A stretch of DNA of 64,000 nucleotides, from NCBI RefSeq assembly GCF_003352185.1, contig NZ_CP029608.1, positions 1,302,001-1,366,000 of the forward strand. The letters run 5' to 3'. This DNA is from Pseudomonas kribbensis (lineage in GTDB: Bacteria > Pseudomonadota > Gammaproteobacteria > Pseudomonadales > Pseudomonadaceae). Shown here piece after piece: positions 10,738-19,565 of the stretch. A program made the position numbers and the translations under genes. The notes below the pieces were generated by a model. The model was not told where the DNA came from and did not search any database. It saw only the letters and a program-made list of their open reading frames with translations. Numbering within the stretch: position 1 is the stretch's first letter; every line of letters begins with the position of its first letter.

Positions 10738-10763
10738 AAAAACCTGCTTTTGAGGCAGGTTTG
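10738..10763 (+). terminator. Terminator-like hairpin after the SerRS paralogue
   Basis: AAACCTGC and GGCAGGTTT form a stem around TTTTGA, with a short T run, about 110 bases after the synthetase stop. Confidence 0.55.
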
Positions 10764-10806
10764 CATGCTTTTTACGTCGAGCGTGGATGGTTCAGAATCA
10801 AGTCGC

Positions 10807-10986
10807 TTACGTGTTCTCTGCTGAGGTTGCTGACTCATTCAGGTGACTCACCAAGGCCTCGCGTAGCGTTTCAAGAGCGTCCTGCAGACGCCGCTTCTCT
10901 CGCGGGTCATCTCCTGCTGGCTCGAAGCTCTCGCAATGCCTGATCAACGCCTCACAGTCGTTTGCATTCAAATCAAACTCAATCAT
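10807..10986 (-). CDS. Small protein, 59 aa, paralogue of the gene at 59880
   Basis: Start chosen at 10986 (MIEFDLNANDCEALIRH...), overlapping the stop of the upstream 138-residue gene by eight bases and preceded by GGGAG. It closely matches the small protein at 59880-60059 (MI.FDLN.ND.EAL.RH...F.P..GD.RE...L..AL..LR..L.SHL), so a small family occurs twice in this window. Predicted all-helical and acidic. Function unknown; conservation at two loci argues that it is a real gene. Confidence 0.7.
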   Translation of the reverse strand: MIEFDLNANDCEALIRHCESFEPAGDDPREKRRLQDALETLREALVSHLNESATSAENT

Positions 10987-11395
10987 TTTGAATCCGCTCC
11001 CGGTGCGCTTTGAGTTGTTCCATCTCCCGTACCCATAGTCGTAAAAAGCGTCGCCAGTCACTTGCGTAGCTTCCTTGGGGTAAGCGGGTAGAAAGCACGC
11101 TAGCGGCTTCAAATCTTGCGTGCCAAGGTTGGGGGATGTGCTGATCCAGGACGATCACAAAAGAATGGCCGTCAGTGCCTCCGATATGGGTCTCTGGAAC
11201 GGCTTCACGAAGCTCATCGATCGACAAAGCGCCGGAGTGGCCAATAGGGTTTTCCAGATCTTCCCGGTCAATTTCAGCCAGTGTGGCCAAAACTGCTTTG
11301 GCTTCTGCTGCGCCAGGTTGCAGAACTTCCAGATCCCACAGCGCTTCTCTACGGTTTCGCTCGCGCAGCCAAAGGGCTTTTAGATCAGTATCCAT
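10979..11395 (-). CDS. Hypothetical protein, 138 aa
   Basis: MDTDLKALWLRERNRREALWDLE... A soluble, charged, largely helical protein with a central hydrophobic strand (GHSFVIVLDQ, about 80-89) and a helical C-terminal region rich in Arg/Trp. It overlaps the next gene by eight bases, so the two are translationally coupled. No family recognised; likely an accessory two-gene unit. Confidence 0.6.
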   Translation of the reverse strand: MDTDLKALWLRERNRREALWDLEVLQPGAAEAKAVLATLAEIDREDLENPIGHSGALSIDELREAVPETHIGGTDGHSFVIVLDQHIPQPWHARFEAASVLSTRLPQGSYASDWRRFLRLWVREMEQLKAHRERIQND

Positions 11396-11437
11396 TCACA
11401 TTTCCTTACCTTGTATCGACCTTTATCACTGGGACAA

Positions 11438-12610
11438 TCAGGTGGCAGGCTTCTGAGGATCGGTTTCGATCGACTTTTTGACCTCCGCTGCCATTTCGGG
11501 TTTTAGCGGCATCCGGAGGGCCTTGCTGTTTTTTGTTACAACACAGTAAACCGATTTGGCTGGCCAATCTTTGAGTTCAGTTTTGATCAGCTTTTCTGGA
11601 CAAAGCAGTAGCACATCACCGAAAGAAAAGAGTGGAAATGCGGAGGCTAGAGGATATTTGCGCACCGTCTCCACAGTTCCCCAAACCTCAGGATCGAGAT
11701 CCTCTTTCGCATAATTTTCGGTCAGCAAAAACTTTGCTGCGGTCTAGTCGCGGACGTTCATCATCGAAGACGCCGTGTACACAATGGTCAGAGGGCCTCC
11801 TGGTGAAGCCCCAATGATGATGACTAAGATTACGAATGCTGCTGCCAGACACTGCGAAACCCGTTTGAAAAGATCGGTTTTGCTGTCATAGAAAACGACG
11901 ACAGGGATCAATGTCATACTGGCGAAAAGAATGGATATGAGATTCAGCTTGATTAAGGCTTCGGGCGTATCCTCACCGGAGTAAGATTTAAGGATGAGGC
12001 TGACAGGTAGTACGGTTGATAGGACAGTGCTGATCAGAATGCATGCCAACATGACCAAAAAAACGACACGTGTTGCCTGGTTTTTTAATTTTCCAGGTGA
12101 GTCCGTCGTTGCACAACGGTTTATTGCCTTTCTGAACGTCGGGTTTTTCTGCAATGCCAGAATTGTCAAAATGCCATATGCAACTACCCAGATCAGCTTA
12201 TAGCTATCGGTGATTTCTATACCTCTAAATATCGTGACCATCAGCACTGCGATTCCGAGCAGTACCGGTAAAAGAAGCAGTTTCATCACGTCAACTTGGA
12301 GGTCTGGGCTTTTGTTGAAAAGTGATACTGAGAGCCCGAATAGTACACTCGTCGTCATGAGTACCAAGAAATAGGCCGCTACCAAGAATGCGATTACTGC
12401 GAGCCAAAGTAGCAGTGCTGATTTAGCTTCAATCGCTGAAGCCATCAAATCTGGACGACCGATCGCTGTCGTATAGGCCGATATCGTATAAAACCCCAAA
12501 ATGGTACCGAGACCACCCAAGATCACACTGATTGGTGCCCAATAGGTGAAAATCCGTTTGATGTTTTTCTTCAATGCCGCTTGGAAGGTCAAAGGCCTCT
12601 TGAAGGTCAT
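11438..12610 (-). pseudogene. Multi-pass membrane protein split by an in-frame amber codon
   Basis: Reading from ATG 12610 (AAGGA ribosome site) gives 288 residues ending at TAG 11744-11746. The same frame then continues without another stop for about 100 codons to 11438 (T-A-A-K-F then LTENYAKEDLDP...). The second part has no ribosome site or good start, so I read the locus as one gene of about 390 residues broken by a single TAG (a Trp, Gln or Lys codon before mutation), or read through. The N-terminal part has about six to seven hydrophobic helices; the C-terminal part is soluble (VWGTVETVRKYPL..., LLLCPEKLI). Family unknown. Confidence 0.7.
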
Positions 12611-13082
12611 GAATAGGTTCCTTGCAAGGATTTAAATGAGGGGCATTCGAGCCGCGAGGCTTCGCAGGAGTGATCGAGATAGCAAAACCGAAAGCGTGAC
12701 GGGCGATGTATCGCCCGGCGCCTATTTTGCTTGATGAAAATTTATTTTTTTTCGCCCCTTGAAAATTTTTTTGTGCGACGGATCTTTGTATTTGAGGACA
12801 ACAGTAAAGCAGCGATCTCGGCGGCTCTCCGTTCACCGTTCTTCCTGGACAACCTATGTGGTTTTTCGCTGTTGCTGCGCTCTTGCTTCTGGCTTTTTCT
12901 TGCGACTTTTTCTGGCTGACGCAGGTGTATGGCTGCCTTACAGGCACAGCAAAATCGTCCCTTAGCGGCTGAAAGCCGTTGCTAACCCGTTTGATTTCAA
13001 ATTCACGGTCTTTTTTTTGAAAAAAATACTCGTGTCGGACAACTTTGTGCGTGTCAGTCCGCAGATCAACTGGAGAGAGCAG

Positions 13083-13430
13083 ATGGAAGACGAGATTGAG
13101 TCTCAGGTTTGGCGCACGGCGCAGCAGGCATGTAGCAAGGTGTCGTTTGCGCGACTGCTTGAAGAGACGGTCGCCAGTTTCAAGAGAGTTCCTGGCCTTG
13201 ATCCTATCGTGCGGCTGCACGCGTCACGGATCGGCGCTGAGAGCATCAAAGTGCTACGTGATGCTCTGAAGCGTCTTGATATCGACGCTGGCCCAACTGA
13301 AAGTTACGTCGAGCTTAGATCTCGTCTGAGAATGCACTTACGCGATCATCTGCAATCGCACCTGATGAAGATCGGCTTTGCTCCTGACGCGATGAAAGCT
13401 GATCAGTTGGATCGAGATTTGGGGCTGTAA
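13083..13430 (+). CDS. Hypothetical helical protein, 115 aa
   Basis: Start set at ATG 13083, six bases after GGAGAG; an upstream TTG in a T-run at 13017 would add 22 residues but lacks a ribosome site. The product is mostly helical and charged, with repeated Arg-rich helices (LRSRLRMHLRDHLQSHLMKIGF) near the C-terminus. No family recognised. It is divergent from the amber-split membrane gene. Confidence 0.55.
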   Translation: MEDEIESQVWRTAQQACSKVSFARLLEETVASFKRVPGLDPIVRLHASRIGAESIKVLRDALKRLDIDAGPTESYVELRSRLRMHLRDHLQSHLMKIGFAPDAMKADQLDRDLGL

Positions 13431-13802
13431 AGGGGCGGGGAGAGCCCAATAGCAGAGCCTTAGTCACCTTCTGATAAGGGGGATTCCGACAGTGTGGTAA
13501 ACGGCAAAGAGCTGCTAGTGCCTCAGTCCGATTTTTCGCAAAAAAATGCCGTTAACTGATGCTTAAGTAGCCTACTAGTGTCGATTTCGTGGCTTATGGT
13601 TGCGTGAATCAGCTGCCGGTAGCAGCGTCTGGAGGTGTTCAAAACTGGCTGCTTTCGGCCATAAGCGGACATTCGACTAGGGGTGAGTTCTGCTAAGGTA
13701 TGGGCAATGAAATTCATGGTTGGTGACTCGCTACCTTCCAGTTTCGACTACGCTTCCGTTTAAAGGTGCTCGTACCTCCTCAATGATTTGGATGTAGGGT
13801 TC
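13431..13802. other. Intergenic region with a Pseudomonas-style degenerate repeat
   Basis: No gene supported over about 370 bases. Around 13646-13681 is the motif GCTTTCGGCC.TAAGCGG followed by ACATTCG, which recurs in altered form at about 14560-14640 and 15041-15080 in neighbouring gene-free stretches. Confidence 0.5.
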
Positions 13803-14381
13803 ATGACAGAAGTACGCATAGCTGAAACATCAAGAACTTGGGAAGAACACGTATTAAAGCGAATTTTTGAAGCTAAACAACTAGGTCTGCTGGGAGCTGA
13901 TGATATCGTTGATATCGGCTTGGGAATCATTATTTTTCCTGAGGAAGTAGATGGATCATCGATTTCATTGGCAACACCTAGCACCTCAGTCAACGATCTT
14001 TTAGCTGTTCAGAAAAGCCGCAATGGTAAGTGGGTCGAGCGCATCGATTGTCTAGATATATCTGTCGAACTTATTAAAAGATTAAGCTTAAGGCTGAACA
14101 ACGTATTTATTTTCTGTGAAGCAGGCTTTATGAAAGTAGGTGACAAAGCCCTTAGCTGTTTTGGATATTTTTTGATAGACGACATCCCTATATTATTTTT
14201 AGACGTACTCGAAAATGAGTCTATCGATATTGCTCGCACCCTAAGGGCTGGGCGCTCGCTGAGGATAGTGGGTGTCGTGAAGGATGAAGTTTCTAAAGCA
14301 AAGGAGTTTCTTGGAAATACTATGCTTTTTCTGTGCGATGCTTTGGACGGTGACTCATTGATTATTTGTCCGGCGAGGTAG
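13803..14381 (+). CDS. Hypothetical protein, 192 aa, AT-rich
   Basis: Start ATG 13803 (MTEVRIAETSRTWEE...), with an AGGG four to five bases upstream; the track-like upstream ATG at 13788 is also possible. Soluble alpha/beta protein: LGIIIFPEEVDG (about 44-55), RLNNVFIFCEAGFMK (about 98-112) and IPILFLDVLENES (about 131-143). Base composition is clearly more AT-rich than the neighbours, consistent with separate acquisition. No family recognised. Confidence 0.6.
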   Translation: MTEVRIAETSRTWEEHVLKRIFEAKQLGLLGADDIVDIGLGIIIFPEEVDGSSISLATPSTSVNDLLAVQKSRNGKWVERIDCLDISVELIKRLSLRLNNVFIFCEAGFMKVGDKALSCFGYFLIDDIPILFLDVLENESIDIARTLRAGRSLRIVGVVKDEVSKAKEFLGNTMLFLCDALDGDSLIICPAR

Positions 14382-14390
14382 ATACCGCCG

Positions 14391-14424
14391 TTCAGCTAAT
14401 TCAGCTAATTCAGCTAATTCAGCT
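14391..14424. repeat. Tandem 9-bp repeat, 3.8 copies
   Basis: TTCAGCTAA is repeated three times and followed by TTCAGCT, starting nine bases after the preceding stop codon. A short slippage-type array; no function assigned. Confidence 0.85.
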
Positions 14425-14555
14425 GCACCTATCAAAAAGCCGTGATCGGCTGCGGAAGGTGCTTGAAGAAAGTCGGCTCAGCATTCGGGCTCGCCGCCAA
14501 TTGTCCGGCAAGGAGAGCGACATTCAGTTTGAGCGCAGCGGGTGAATGGCTGGTT

Positions 14556-14645
14556 CTGGCCGACAGCGGTAGCTTGCCGATGTCCGCTTGTGGCCGGTAG
14601 CGGTCATTTGCCAACGTCTGTTTCTGACCGATTGCTGCCCGCAAA
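14556..14645. repeat. Degenerate intergenic repeat block
   Basis: Contains several copies of a CGGCC/AAGCGGACAT-like unit (for example GATGTCCGCTTGTGGCCGG and a following AGCGGTCATTTGCC), related on the opposite strand to the motifs at about 13646-13681 and 15041-15080. No coding potential. Confidence 0.45.
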
Positions 14646-14652
14646 GGCGATA

Positions 14653-14871
14653 TTAGGATTGCCGTATCCGCATAATCGCATCTGTAATCGCTTTTGCATT
14701 TGTGTCTAAGGTCTCCATAGCCATCACAGCGTTATCTGCAACCACTGCCGCGCCACTGGCTGCAAGCCAAACGGCGACCTCCTCGATTGCCGCCGCCAGT
14801 GCATGCTGGTTGTGCAGGAGCAATGTCAGGGCGTCAGCAGTGGCAATATTAGAAACTGAGTTATTTGGCAT
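14653..14871 (-). CDS. Small hypothetical protein, 72 aa
   Basis: Start at 14871 (MPNNSVSNIATADALTLLL...), preceded by AGGATGGA; an ATG three codons upstream is an alternative. Helical, Ala-rich, with an amphipathic pattern (HALAAAIEEVAVWLAASGAAVVADN). No family recognised; similar short orphan proteins sit near mobile DNA in Pseudomonas. Moderate confidence that it is expressed. Confidence 0.5.
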   Translation of the reverse strand: MPNNSVSNIATADALTLLLHNQHALAAAIEEVAVWLAASGAAVVADNAVMAMETLDTNAKAITDAIMRIRQS

Positions 14872-15118
14872 GCGATCCATCCTGGCAATGAGGGTTCGCA
14901 AAGACTAGCTCATGCGGCAGCAGCAGAGGGCTTAGGTACTGAAGGCTTAAAATTGCTACGCCGCGCAGATGATTTGAGACTTTAGCCAATGAGTTGGGGG
15001 GGGAGGCGGGGCTACTGCGTCAAATCCATCATCGGAGCCAACCAGTGGCCGCTTTCGGCTGTAAACAGCCATTCACAATGTCCTTTACGTCGGACGCTTG
15101 TTCGCTTCTGCCTGCCTG

Positions 15119-16399
15119 CTATCCAGCCTTCACCGTCCACAGTTGATCAATCTTGGTCGTATAACTCTGGCTCATTAGGTCTCGACGCATCGCCCATTCA
15201 GGCGCCGCAGGTACGCTAGCTAACCGGACAACTCCCTTTCCCCAGCGGTTATTGATCTCATCTAGAACACTCATGACCTTGTCTGCCATCGCGGGTTGAG
15301 AGTGCGCGAACAGATCATCGGTGAACTCACCTGGCTGCCGTAGATCCATCAGCAGAACCTCCGCCTTGCTGTACTTGAAGCCTGGTCGGAAGAGGCGATT
15401 GACCGCTTCGGTCGCAGCCTTGGTCATGAGTCGAACGTCGTTTGTGGGGTAGGGGAGTTCGACGAGTGCGCCGTTCGCGTACTTCGCTTCTTCGGGATTG
15501 AACATGCCTGTCCTGATACTCACGCGGATCTTCTTGCACAGTGAGTTTTGCGCTCGGAGCTTTTCCGCCGCGCGTTGGGTGTAGGTAGCGACCGCTTCCT
15601 TGATCGGCTCGATGTGTGTGAGACGGTTGCCGAACATCCTGCTGCAGCAAATCTCCTGCTTCGGTGGCTCAGCTTCCCCCAGTTCCAAACATGGCGTACC
15701 GGCTAGCTCCCGAGCCGTTTTCTCAATCACCACGCTGAATTTCTGTCGAAGCATCCATGGGTCGGCTTTCGCCATGTCCATCGCCGTCTTGATCCCCATC
15801 GTTTCCAGGTGTGCCTTCATGCGACGCCCGACGCCCCAAACCTCGCCGACGTCGGTGTTGCGCAACGTCCAGTCTCGCTTGAACGGATCGCACAGATCCA
15901 CCACGCCTCCGGTGATGTCCAGCAGCCGTTTGGCTGTATGGTTGGCGAGTTTGGCCAGCGTCTTCGTGCGTGCAATCCCTACCCCGACTGGAATACCTGT
16001 ACGCTTGAAAAGGGTGGAGCGCATGTGTCGGCCAAACGCGGACACATCTCCAAGCATGCCAGTCAAATCGGCAAATGCCTCATCGATGCTGTAGACCTCA
16101 AGTGCCGGCACCATCGATTCGATGATAGTCATGACGCGCTCGCTCATGTCGCCGTACAGAGCGTAATTGCTGCTGAACGCCACGACTCCATGCTGGCGTA
16201 GATGGTCTTTGATCTGGAAATACGGCTGGCCCATTTTCACGAAAGGCTTAGCGTCATAGCTACGCGCGATTACGCAGCCGTCGTTGTTGGACAGCACTAC
16301 AATGGGCGTCTTCGCCAGGTCGGGCCTGAAGACCCGCTCGCAGCTTGCGTAAAACGAGTTGCAGTCGATCAGGGCGAAGACAGGCTCACGTGTTGTCAT
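15119..16399 (-). CDS. rulB: DNA polymerase V catalytic subunit (RulB/UmuC)
   Basis: A 426-residue Y-family translesion polymerase. Catalytic acidic residues are in IDCNSFYASCE (Asp12) and YSIDEAF (Asp106, Glu107); the thumb/little-finger region and the UmuC C-terminal domain (GEFTDDLF...) are complete. With RulA it extends DNA past UV lesions after SOS induction. It overlaps rulA by 14 bases, giving the standard rulAB operon order. The operon is driven from the SOS box at 16843. rulAB is a known carrier of plasmid/island-borne UV tolerance in Pseudomonas and a frequent integration hot spot, but here rulB is intact. Confidence 0.95.
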   Translation of the reverse strand: MTTREPVFALIDCNSFYASCERVFRPDLAKTPIVVLSNNDGCVIARSYDAKPFVKMGQPYFQIKDHLRQHGVVAFSSNYALYGDMSERVMTIIESMVPALEVYSIDEAFADLTGMLGDVSAFGRHMRSTLFKRTGIPVGVGIARTKTLAKLANHTAKRLLDITGGVVDLCDPFKRDWTLRNTDVGEVWGVGRRMKAHLETMGIKTAMDMAKADPWMLRQKFSVVIEKTARELAGTPCLELGEAEPPKQEICCSRMFGNRLTHIEPIKEAVATYTQRAAEKLRAQNSLCKKIRVSIRTGMFNPEEAKYANGALVELPYPTNDVRLMTKAATEAVNRLFRPGFKYSKAEVLLMDLRQPGEFTDDLFAHSQPAMADKVMSVLDEINNRWGKGVVRLASVPAAPEWAMRRDLMSQSYTTKIDQLWTVKAG

Positions 16400-16817
16400 G
16401 ATCGCGCACGCTGTATTTTACAACGCCCCAGATCACAAGCTCATCGCCTTCCATGACATGTCTCGCCGGATATATTGGATTCTCTGACACAAGCACAACG
16501 GCGTTCTCTCGCAGAAGCAGGCGTTTGCAGAAGGGATCAGAGTTGAGCGCCGCGATGACGATATCCCCACTCACTGCATCGATGCTTCGATCAACAACTA
16601 CCAGATCCCCTGAGAAGATCCCGGCGCCCTGCATGCTATCTCCGTCAATTCTCACCAGGTACACGTGTGGCGCGCGGATATCGAACAGCTCATCGAGGGA
16701 AATGTGTTTTTCGATGTGGTCAGCTGCAGGGGAGGGAAAGCCTGCCGGAACTCTTGCTGAATAGAGGGGTAGCTTCCTGCCGCCAGACGCGAGTGGGCCG
16801 AGGATGGTGATACTCAT
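16386..16817 (-). CDS. rulA: Pol V accessory protein / S24 autoprotease (RulA/UmuD)
   Basis: A 143-residue UmuD-like protein. The self-cleavage site is at Ala25-Gly26 ahead of FPSPAAD; the catalytic dyad is Ser61 (GDSMQGAG) and Lys98. RecA-stimulated cleavage yields UmuD', which binds RulB. First gene of rulAB, 26 bases from the SOS box. Length and motifs are normal. Confidence 0.95.
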   Translation of the reverse strand: MSITILGPLASGGRKLPLYSARVPAGFPSPAADHIEKHISLDELFDIRAPHVYLVRIDGDSMQGAGIFSGDLVVVDRSIDAVSGDIVIAALNSDPFCKRLLLRENAVVLVSENPIYPARHVMEGDELVIWGVVKYSVRDHDNT

Positions 16818-16842
16818 GATGCAAGCCTTGAGAGGTGGTTGA

Positions 16843-16858
16843 CTGTACGTATATACAG
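16843..16858. promoter_or_regulatory. LexA (SOS) box between rulA and yedK
   Basis: CTGTACGTATATACAG matches the proteobacterial LexA consensus CTG-N10-CAG with an alternating TA core. It lies 26 bases upstream of rulA (minus strand) and about 60 upstream of the yedK-like gene (plus strand), so it probably represses both directions. Confidence 0.9.
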
Positions 16859-16918
16859 TTAACGATTCAGTTCGCTTGCGGTCAATCTCTTAGGTACGAC
16901 AATTCGACGGGTGACACC

Positions 16919-17629
16919 ATGTGCGGACGCTACTCGATCTACGAACCCATGGATCACTACCTCAAGGAGCTTGCGCCAAAGCAGCTGGTGATCAATGGCT
17001 ATGACCTTTGGCCCGTTGAGCGGTACAACGTGGCACCGTCGACTCGGGTAGAAATAATTCGGCCCGTTCGAGAGGGCTTGAGTGTGGATAAGATCAAATG
17101 GGGATGGGCGCCTTTCTGGGCGAAGGGGAAGCGTCCTGACCCTATCAATGCCAGAGTCGAGACGGTCATCACCGGCAAGTTTTTCAATCGGCTGTGGCCA
17201 AACGGACGCGTGCTTGCTCCGGCGAACGGCTGGTTCGAATGGGTCAAGGACGAAGAAGATCCGAAGAAAAAGCAGCCATATTTTATAACTCTGAAAGAGC
17301 AAATTCCGATGTTCTTCGCAGGGTTGGCTGAGGTGCACGAAGGCCTGGAGCCGGATGATAGAGACGGTTTCGTGATCATCATCGCCGCCAGCGATCAAGG
17401 AATGGTAGATATCCATGATCGGAAACCGCTGGTTTTGGCTCCTGAGCACGCCCGCGAATGGGTCGATCCCGGCACCTCACCTAAACGTGCTCGCGAATTA
17501 GCACTGGAGCACTGCAGGCCCGCTACAGACTTCCATTGGTACAAGGTTGCGAAGGATGTGGGGAATGTTCGTAATCAGGGCTCGCATCTGGTTCAGCCAC
17601 TCTCGCTGGCGTCCGATGCTGACGACTGA
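16919..17629 (+). CDS. yedK: SOS response-associated peptidase family, HMCES/YedK
   Basis: A 236-residue SRAP protein. The start at 16919 is fixed by the need for Cys2 at the mature N-terminus (MCGRYS). Active-site residues are all visible: Cys2, Asn77 (INAR), Glu107 (GWFEW), His166 (DIHDRKP). YedK crosslinks covalently to abasic sites in single-stranded DNA and shields them. Divergent from rulAB across one SOS box, so the two functions (translesion synthesis and abasic-site protection) are likely co-induced. Confidence 0.93.
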   Translation: MCGRYSIYEPMDHYLKELAPKQLVINGYDLWPVERYNVAPSTRVEIIRPVREGLSVDKIKWGWAPFWAKGKRPDPINARVETVITGKFFNRLWPNGRVLAPANGWFEWVKDEEDPKKKQPYFITLKEQIPMFFAGLAEVHEGLEPDDRDGFVIIIAASDQGMVDIHDRKPLVLAPEHAREWVDPGTSPKRARELALEHCRPATDFHWYKVAKDVGNVRNQGSHLVQPLSLASDADD

Positions 17630-17807
17630 CTAAAACCGAGAGTCGACAGTATTTGTCGGGGGAACGACGTGCTCTTCAAAATTATTTGGAATTATGGCTG
17701 AGCCATAATTATTTCTAATTCATAATTTGCCCTAGCCCGGTCACGAAGCGGGCACAAAATGCAGAACTGCAATACACTCTTAGTTACCTACCTAATCGAG
17801 ACCTGTC

Positions 17808-18173
17808 ATGTCAAAACTTGCGGAATTTCGCCAACTCGAAAAACACCTTGCCGAACAGCTCCAGGCTCTGGAAGCCCTCAAGGGTGACGCAGGCCTCAAG
17901 AAAGAAATTGAGTTTGAAACCAAACTGCGCGATTTGCTCGCAACGTATGGCTACAGTCTTAAGGACGTGATCAACCTGCTAGATCCACAAGCAGGTCGTC
18001 GCGCTCCAGCGGTTGAGTCCAAAGCCGGTAGTCGCAAGCCTCGCCAGGTGAAGGTCTATAAAAACCCGCACACTGGGGAAGTTGTTGAAACTAAAGGCGG
18101 CAACCATAAGACGTTGAAAGATTGGAAGGCAGAACATGGCTCCGCGACCGTTGAGTCTTGGCTGACCAGCTAA
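17808..18173 (+). CDS. MvaT/MvaU-family H-NS-like xenogeneic silencer, copy 1
   Basis: A 121-residue protein with the MvaT layout: N-terminal coiled-coil oligomerisation helix (MSKLAEFRQLEKHLAEQ...), linker, and C-terminal DNA-binding domain with KVYKNPHTGEVVETKGGNHKTLKDWK, the AT-pincer region. It silences AT-rich foreign DNA. The promoter region (17640-17807) is itself AT-rich with a palindrome TTATGGCTGAGCCATAA, consistent with autoregulation. A second paralogue lies at 45820. Probably an accessory copy, because chromosomal mvaT/mvaU have different neighbours. Confidence 0.9.
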   Translation: MSKLAEFRQLEKHLAEQLQALEALKGDAGLKKEIEFETKLRDLLATYGYSLKDVINLLDPQAGRRAPAVESKAGSRKPRQVKVYKNPHTGEVVETKGGNHKTLKDWKAEHGSATVESWLTS

Positions 18174-18190
18174 GTTTGGTTTGATTGCAA

Positions 18191-18214
18191 AAAAGGCCCA
18201 AACGGCCTTTTTTT
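18191..18214 (+). terminator. Rho-independent terminator of MvaT copy 1
   Basis: AAAAGGCC-CAAAC-GGCCTTTT followed by a T run begins 18 bases after the stop codon. Confidence 0.85.
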
Positions 18215-18729
18215 ATTGGCTGCGTTATCAGCTCTAAAGATTGAGACTGCAGTTGGCGAAAAAGGAGACTGTGCAGACTCGCCAGAAATAAAGAACCTCA
18301 AACTACACAATAGTACAGCGGTCGAGTGATACTACTTGGTAACATCCTTAAATTAGCTGGGGAAAACCGTAGGAAAGTGGTTGAAGATGTCTTTGCTCGA
18401 CATTTTAATTATAAAAAACCTTCTGTATGGAAATATACCTCGGTCTCGCACAGGGCGGGGGGCGAAACTTGTGATATGGGTTCATCTGAGCTTATTGCTA
18501 GCATTTACGAGCAATAAGCTCATCATGTTGAGCTTATTGCCATCTTGAACAGGCTGCGTGAAGGCGTAGCATGGAAACTGCGAGCAAGAGCTGGATCGGC
18601 TTAGCTAAGGCTACTTTGAAAAAATAGACGCCCTATAGCTTGCTTAGTGCTTGCATTAACTCAGTGTTATGAAAGTGAAAAAAACAGCAGCATGCCCTTA
18701 ATTTAATTACAATACCTAGGGACAACTCC
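18215..18729. other. Long leader region before the amino-acid ABC operon
   Basis: About 515 bases with no convincing gene. A 63-codon ORF at 18326-18517 lacks a ribosome site and I do not support it. The main structure is the inverted repeat at 18487-18522 with a third half-copy downstream. AT-rich sequence precedes the binding-protein gene, without a clear ribosome site other than GGGACAAC. Confidence 0.6.
18487..18545. promoter_or_regulatory. 13-bp inverted repeat plus extra half-site upstream of ABC operon
   Basis: TGAGCTTATTGCT and AGCAATAAGCTCA form a perfect inverted repeat with a 10-base spacer, followed at 18530-18541 by a third direct copy GAGCTTATTGCC. This is a candidate operator array for the transporter operon that starts at 18730, or an RNA hairpin in its leader. 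Confidence 0.5.
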
Positions 18730-19512
18730 ATGATCGCGCTTCGTAAGCTCACTGCTTTGGCAGTGCTACCCCTCTGTGTCAGCTTTGTTCAAGCAAAAGA
18801 ATATAAAGAAATCCGTTTTGGTGTGGACGCAAACTACGCACCGTTTGAGTCGAAGGCTCCTGATGGAAGCCTTGTTGGGTTTGATATTGATTTAGGTAAC
18901 GCCATTTGCGCAGAGTTGAAAGCTGAGTGTAAGTGGGTAGAAAGCGATTTTGATGGACTTATTCCTGGTCTGCGTGCTAACAAGTTTGATGGTATTTTGT
19001 CTTCTATGACAGTAACGCCCGTACGAAAAAAAGCCGTAGACTTTACCAATGAATTGTTCTCGGGGCCAACGTCATACGTTTATAAGAAAGGCTCGGGGCT
19101 TAGTGCTAATGTAGAGTCGCTGAAAGGAAAAAGTGTTGGCTTCTTTCAGGGCAGCATCCAGGAAGGTTATGCAAAAGCGGTGTTGAAAAAGGCGGGCGTG
19201 AAAGTGCAGTCCTACCAGAACCAGAACCAAGTGTATTATGACTTGGTTTCTGGTCGCCTAGATGCCTCTATTCAAGACTCACTTCAAGCCAAAGCTGGCT
19301 TCTTAAACTCACCGCAAGGTGCAGATTATGAAATGAGTGAACAGGTGGACAGCGAACTACTGCCTTCCATTACAGCTATTGCGGTAGCGAAGGGGAATGA
19401 TGACCTCAAGGATCAATTGAACTCCGCCATTAAGACCATCCATGAAAATGGGACTTATGATCGACTGCAGTCGAAATATTTTGGTGATTTGAACCTTTAT
19501 AGCGGTAAGTGA
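18730..19512 (+). CDS. Periplasmic cationic amino-acid binding protein (HisJ/ArgT type)
   Basis: A 260-residue protein with a Sec signal peptide (residues 1-22, cleavage after VQA). The mature protein starts KEYKEIRFGVDANYAPFES and has the SBP_bac_3 signature (GFDIDLGNAICAEL...; W..SDFDGLIPGL; SSMTVTPVR); the aromatic/acidic pocket residues are as in lysine/arginine/ornithine binding proteins. First gene of a four-gene importer operon. Given the canavanine-type genes downstream, arginine or its analogue canavanine is a reasonable ligand, but this is inference. Confidence 0.9.
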   Translation: MIALRKLTALAVLPLCVSFVQAKEYKEIRFGVDANYAPFESKAPDGSLVGFDIDLGNAICAELKAECKWVESDFDGLIPGLRANKFDGILSSMTVTPVRKKAVDFTNELFSGPTSYVYKKGSGLSANVESLKGKSVGFFQGSIQEGYAKAVLKKAGVKVQSYQNQNQVYYDLVSGRLDASIQDSLQAKAGFLNSPQGADYEMSEQVDSELLPSITAIAVAKGNDDLKDQLNSAIKTIHENGTYDRLQSKYFGDLNLYSGK

Positions 19513-19565
19513 CTGGTTGCGCCTACTTCGGGTAGGCGCTTCATCTCATCAAGAGTCTGTTGATC

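Noticed and set aside
11438..11728. Separate 96-residue gene
   Set aside because: Its only start is TTG without a ribosome site and it is in the same frame as the membrane protein before the amber codon; treated as the tail of that gene.
12429..13220. 263-codon minus-strand ORF across the promoter region of the membrane gene
   Set aside because: It overlaps the well-supported start of the membrane protein and the gene at 13083 and has no domain or ribosome site.
18326..18517. 63-codon ORF before the ABC operon
   Set aside because: No ribosome site, odd composition, and it ends inside the inverted-repeat region; more likely leader DNA.
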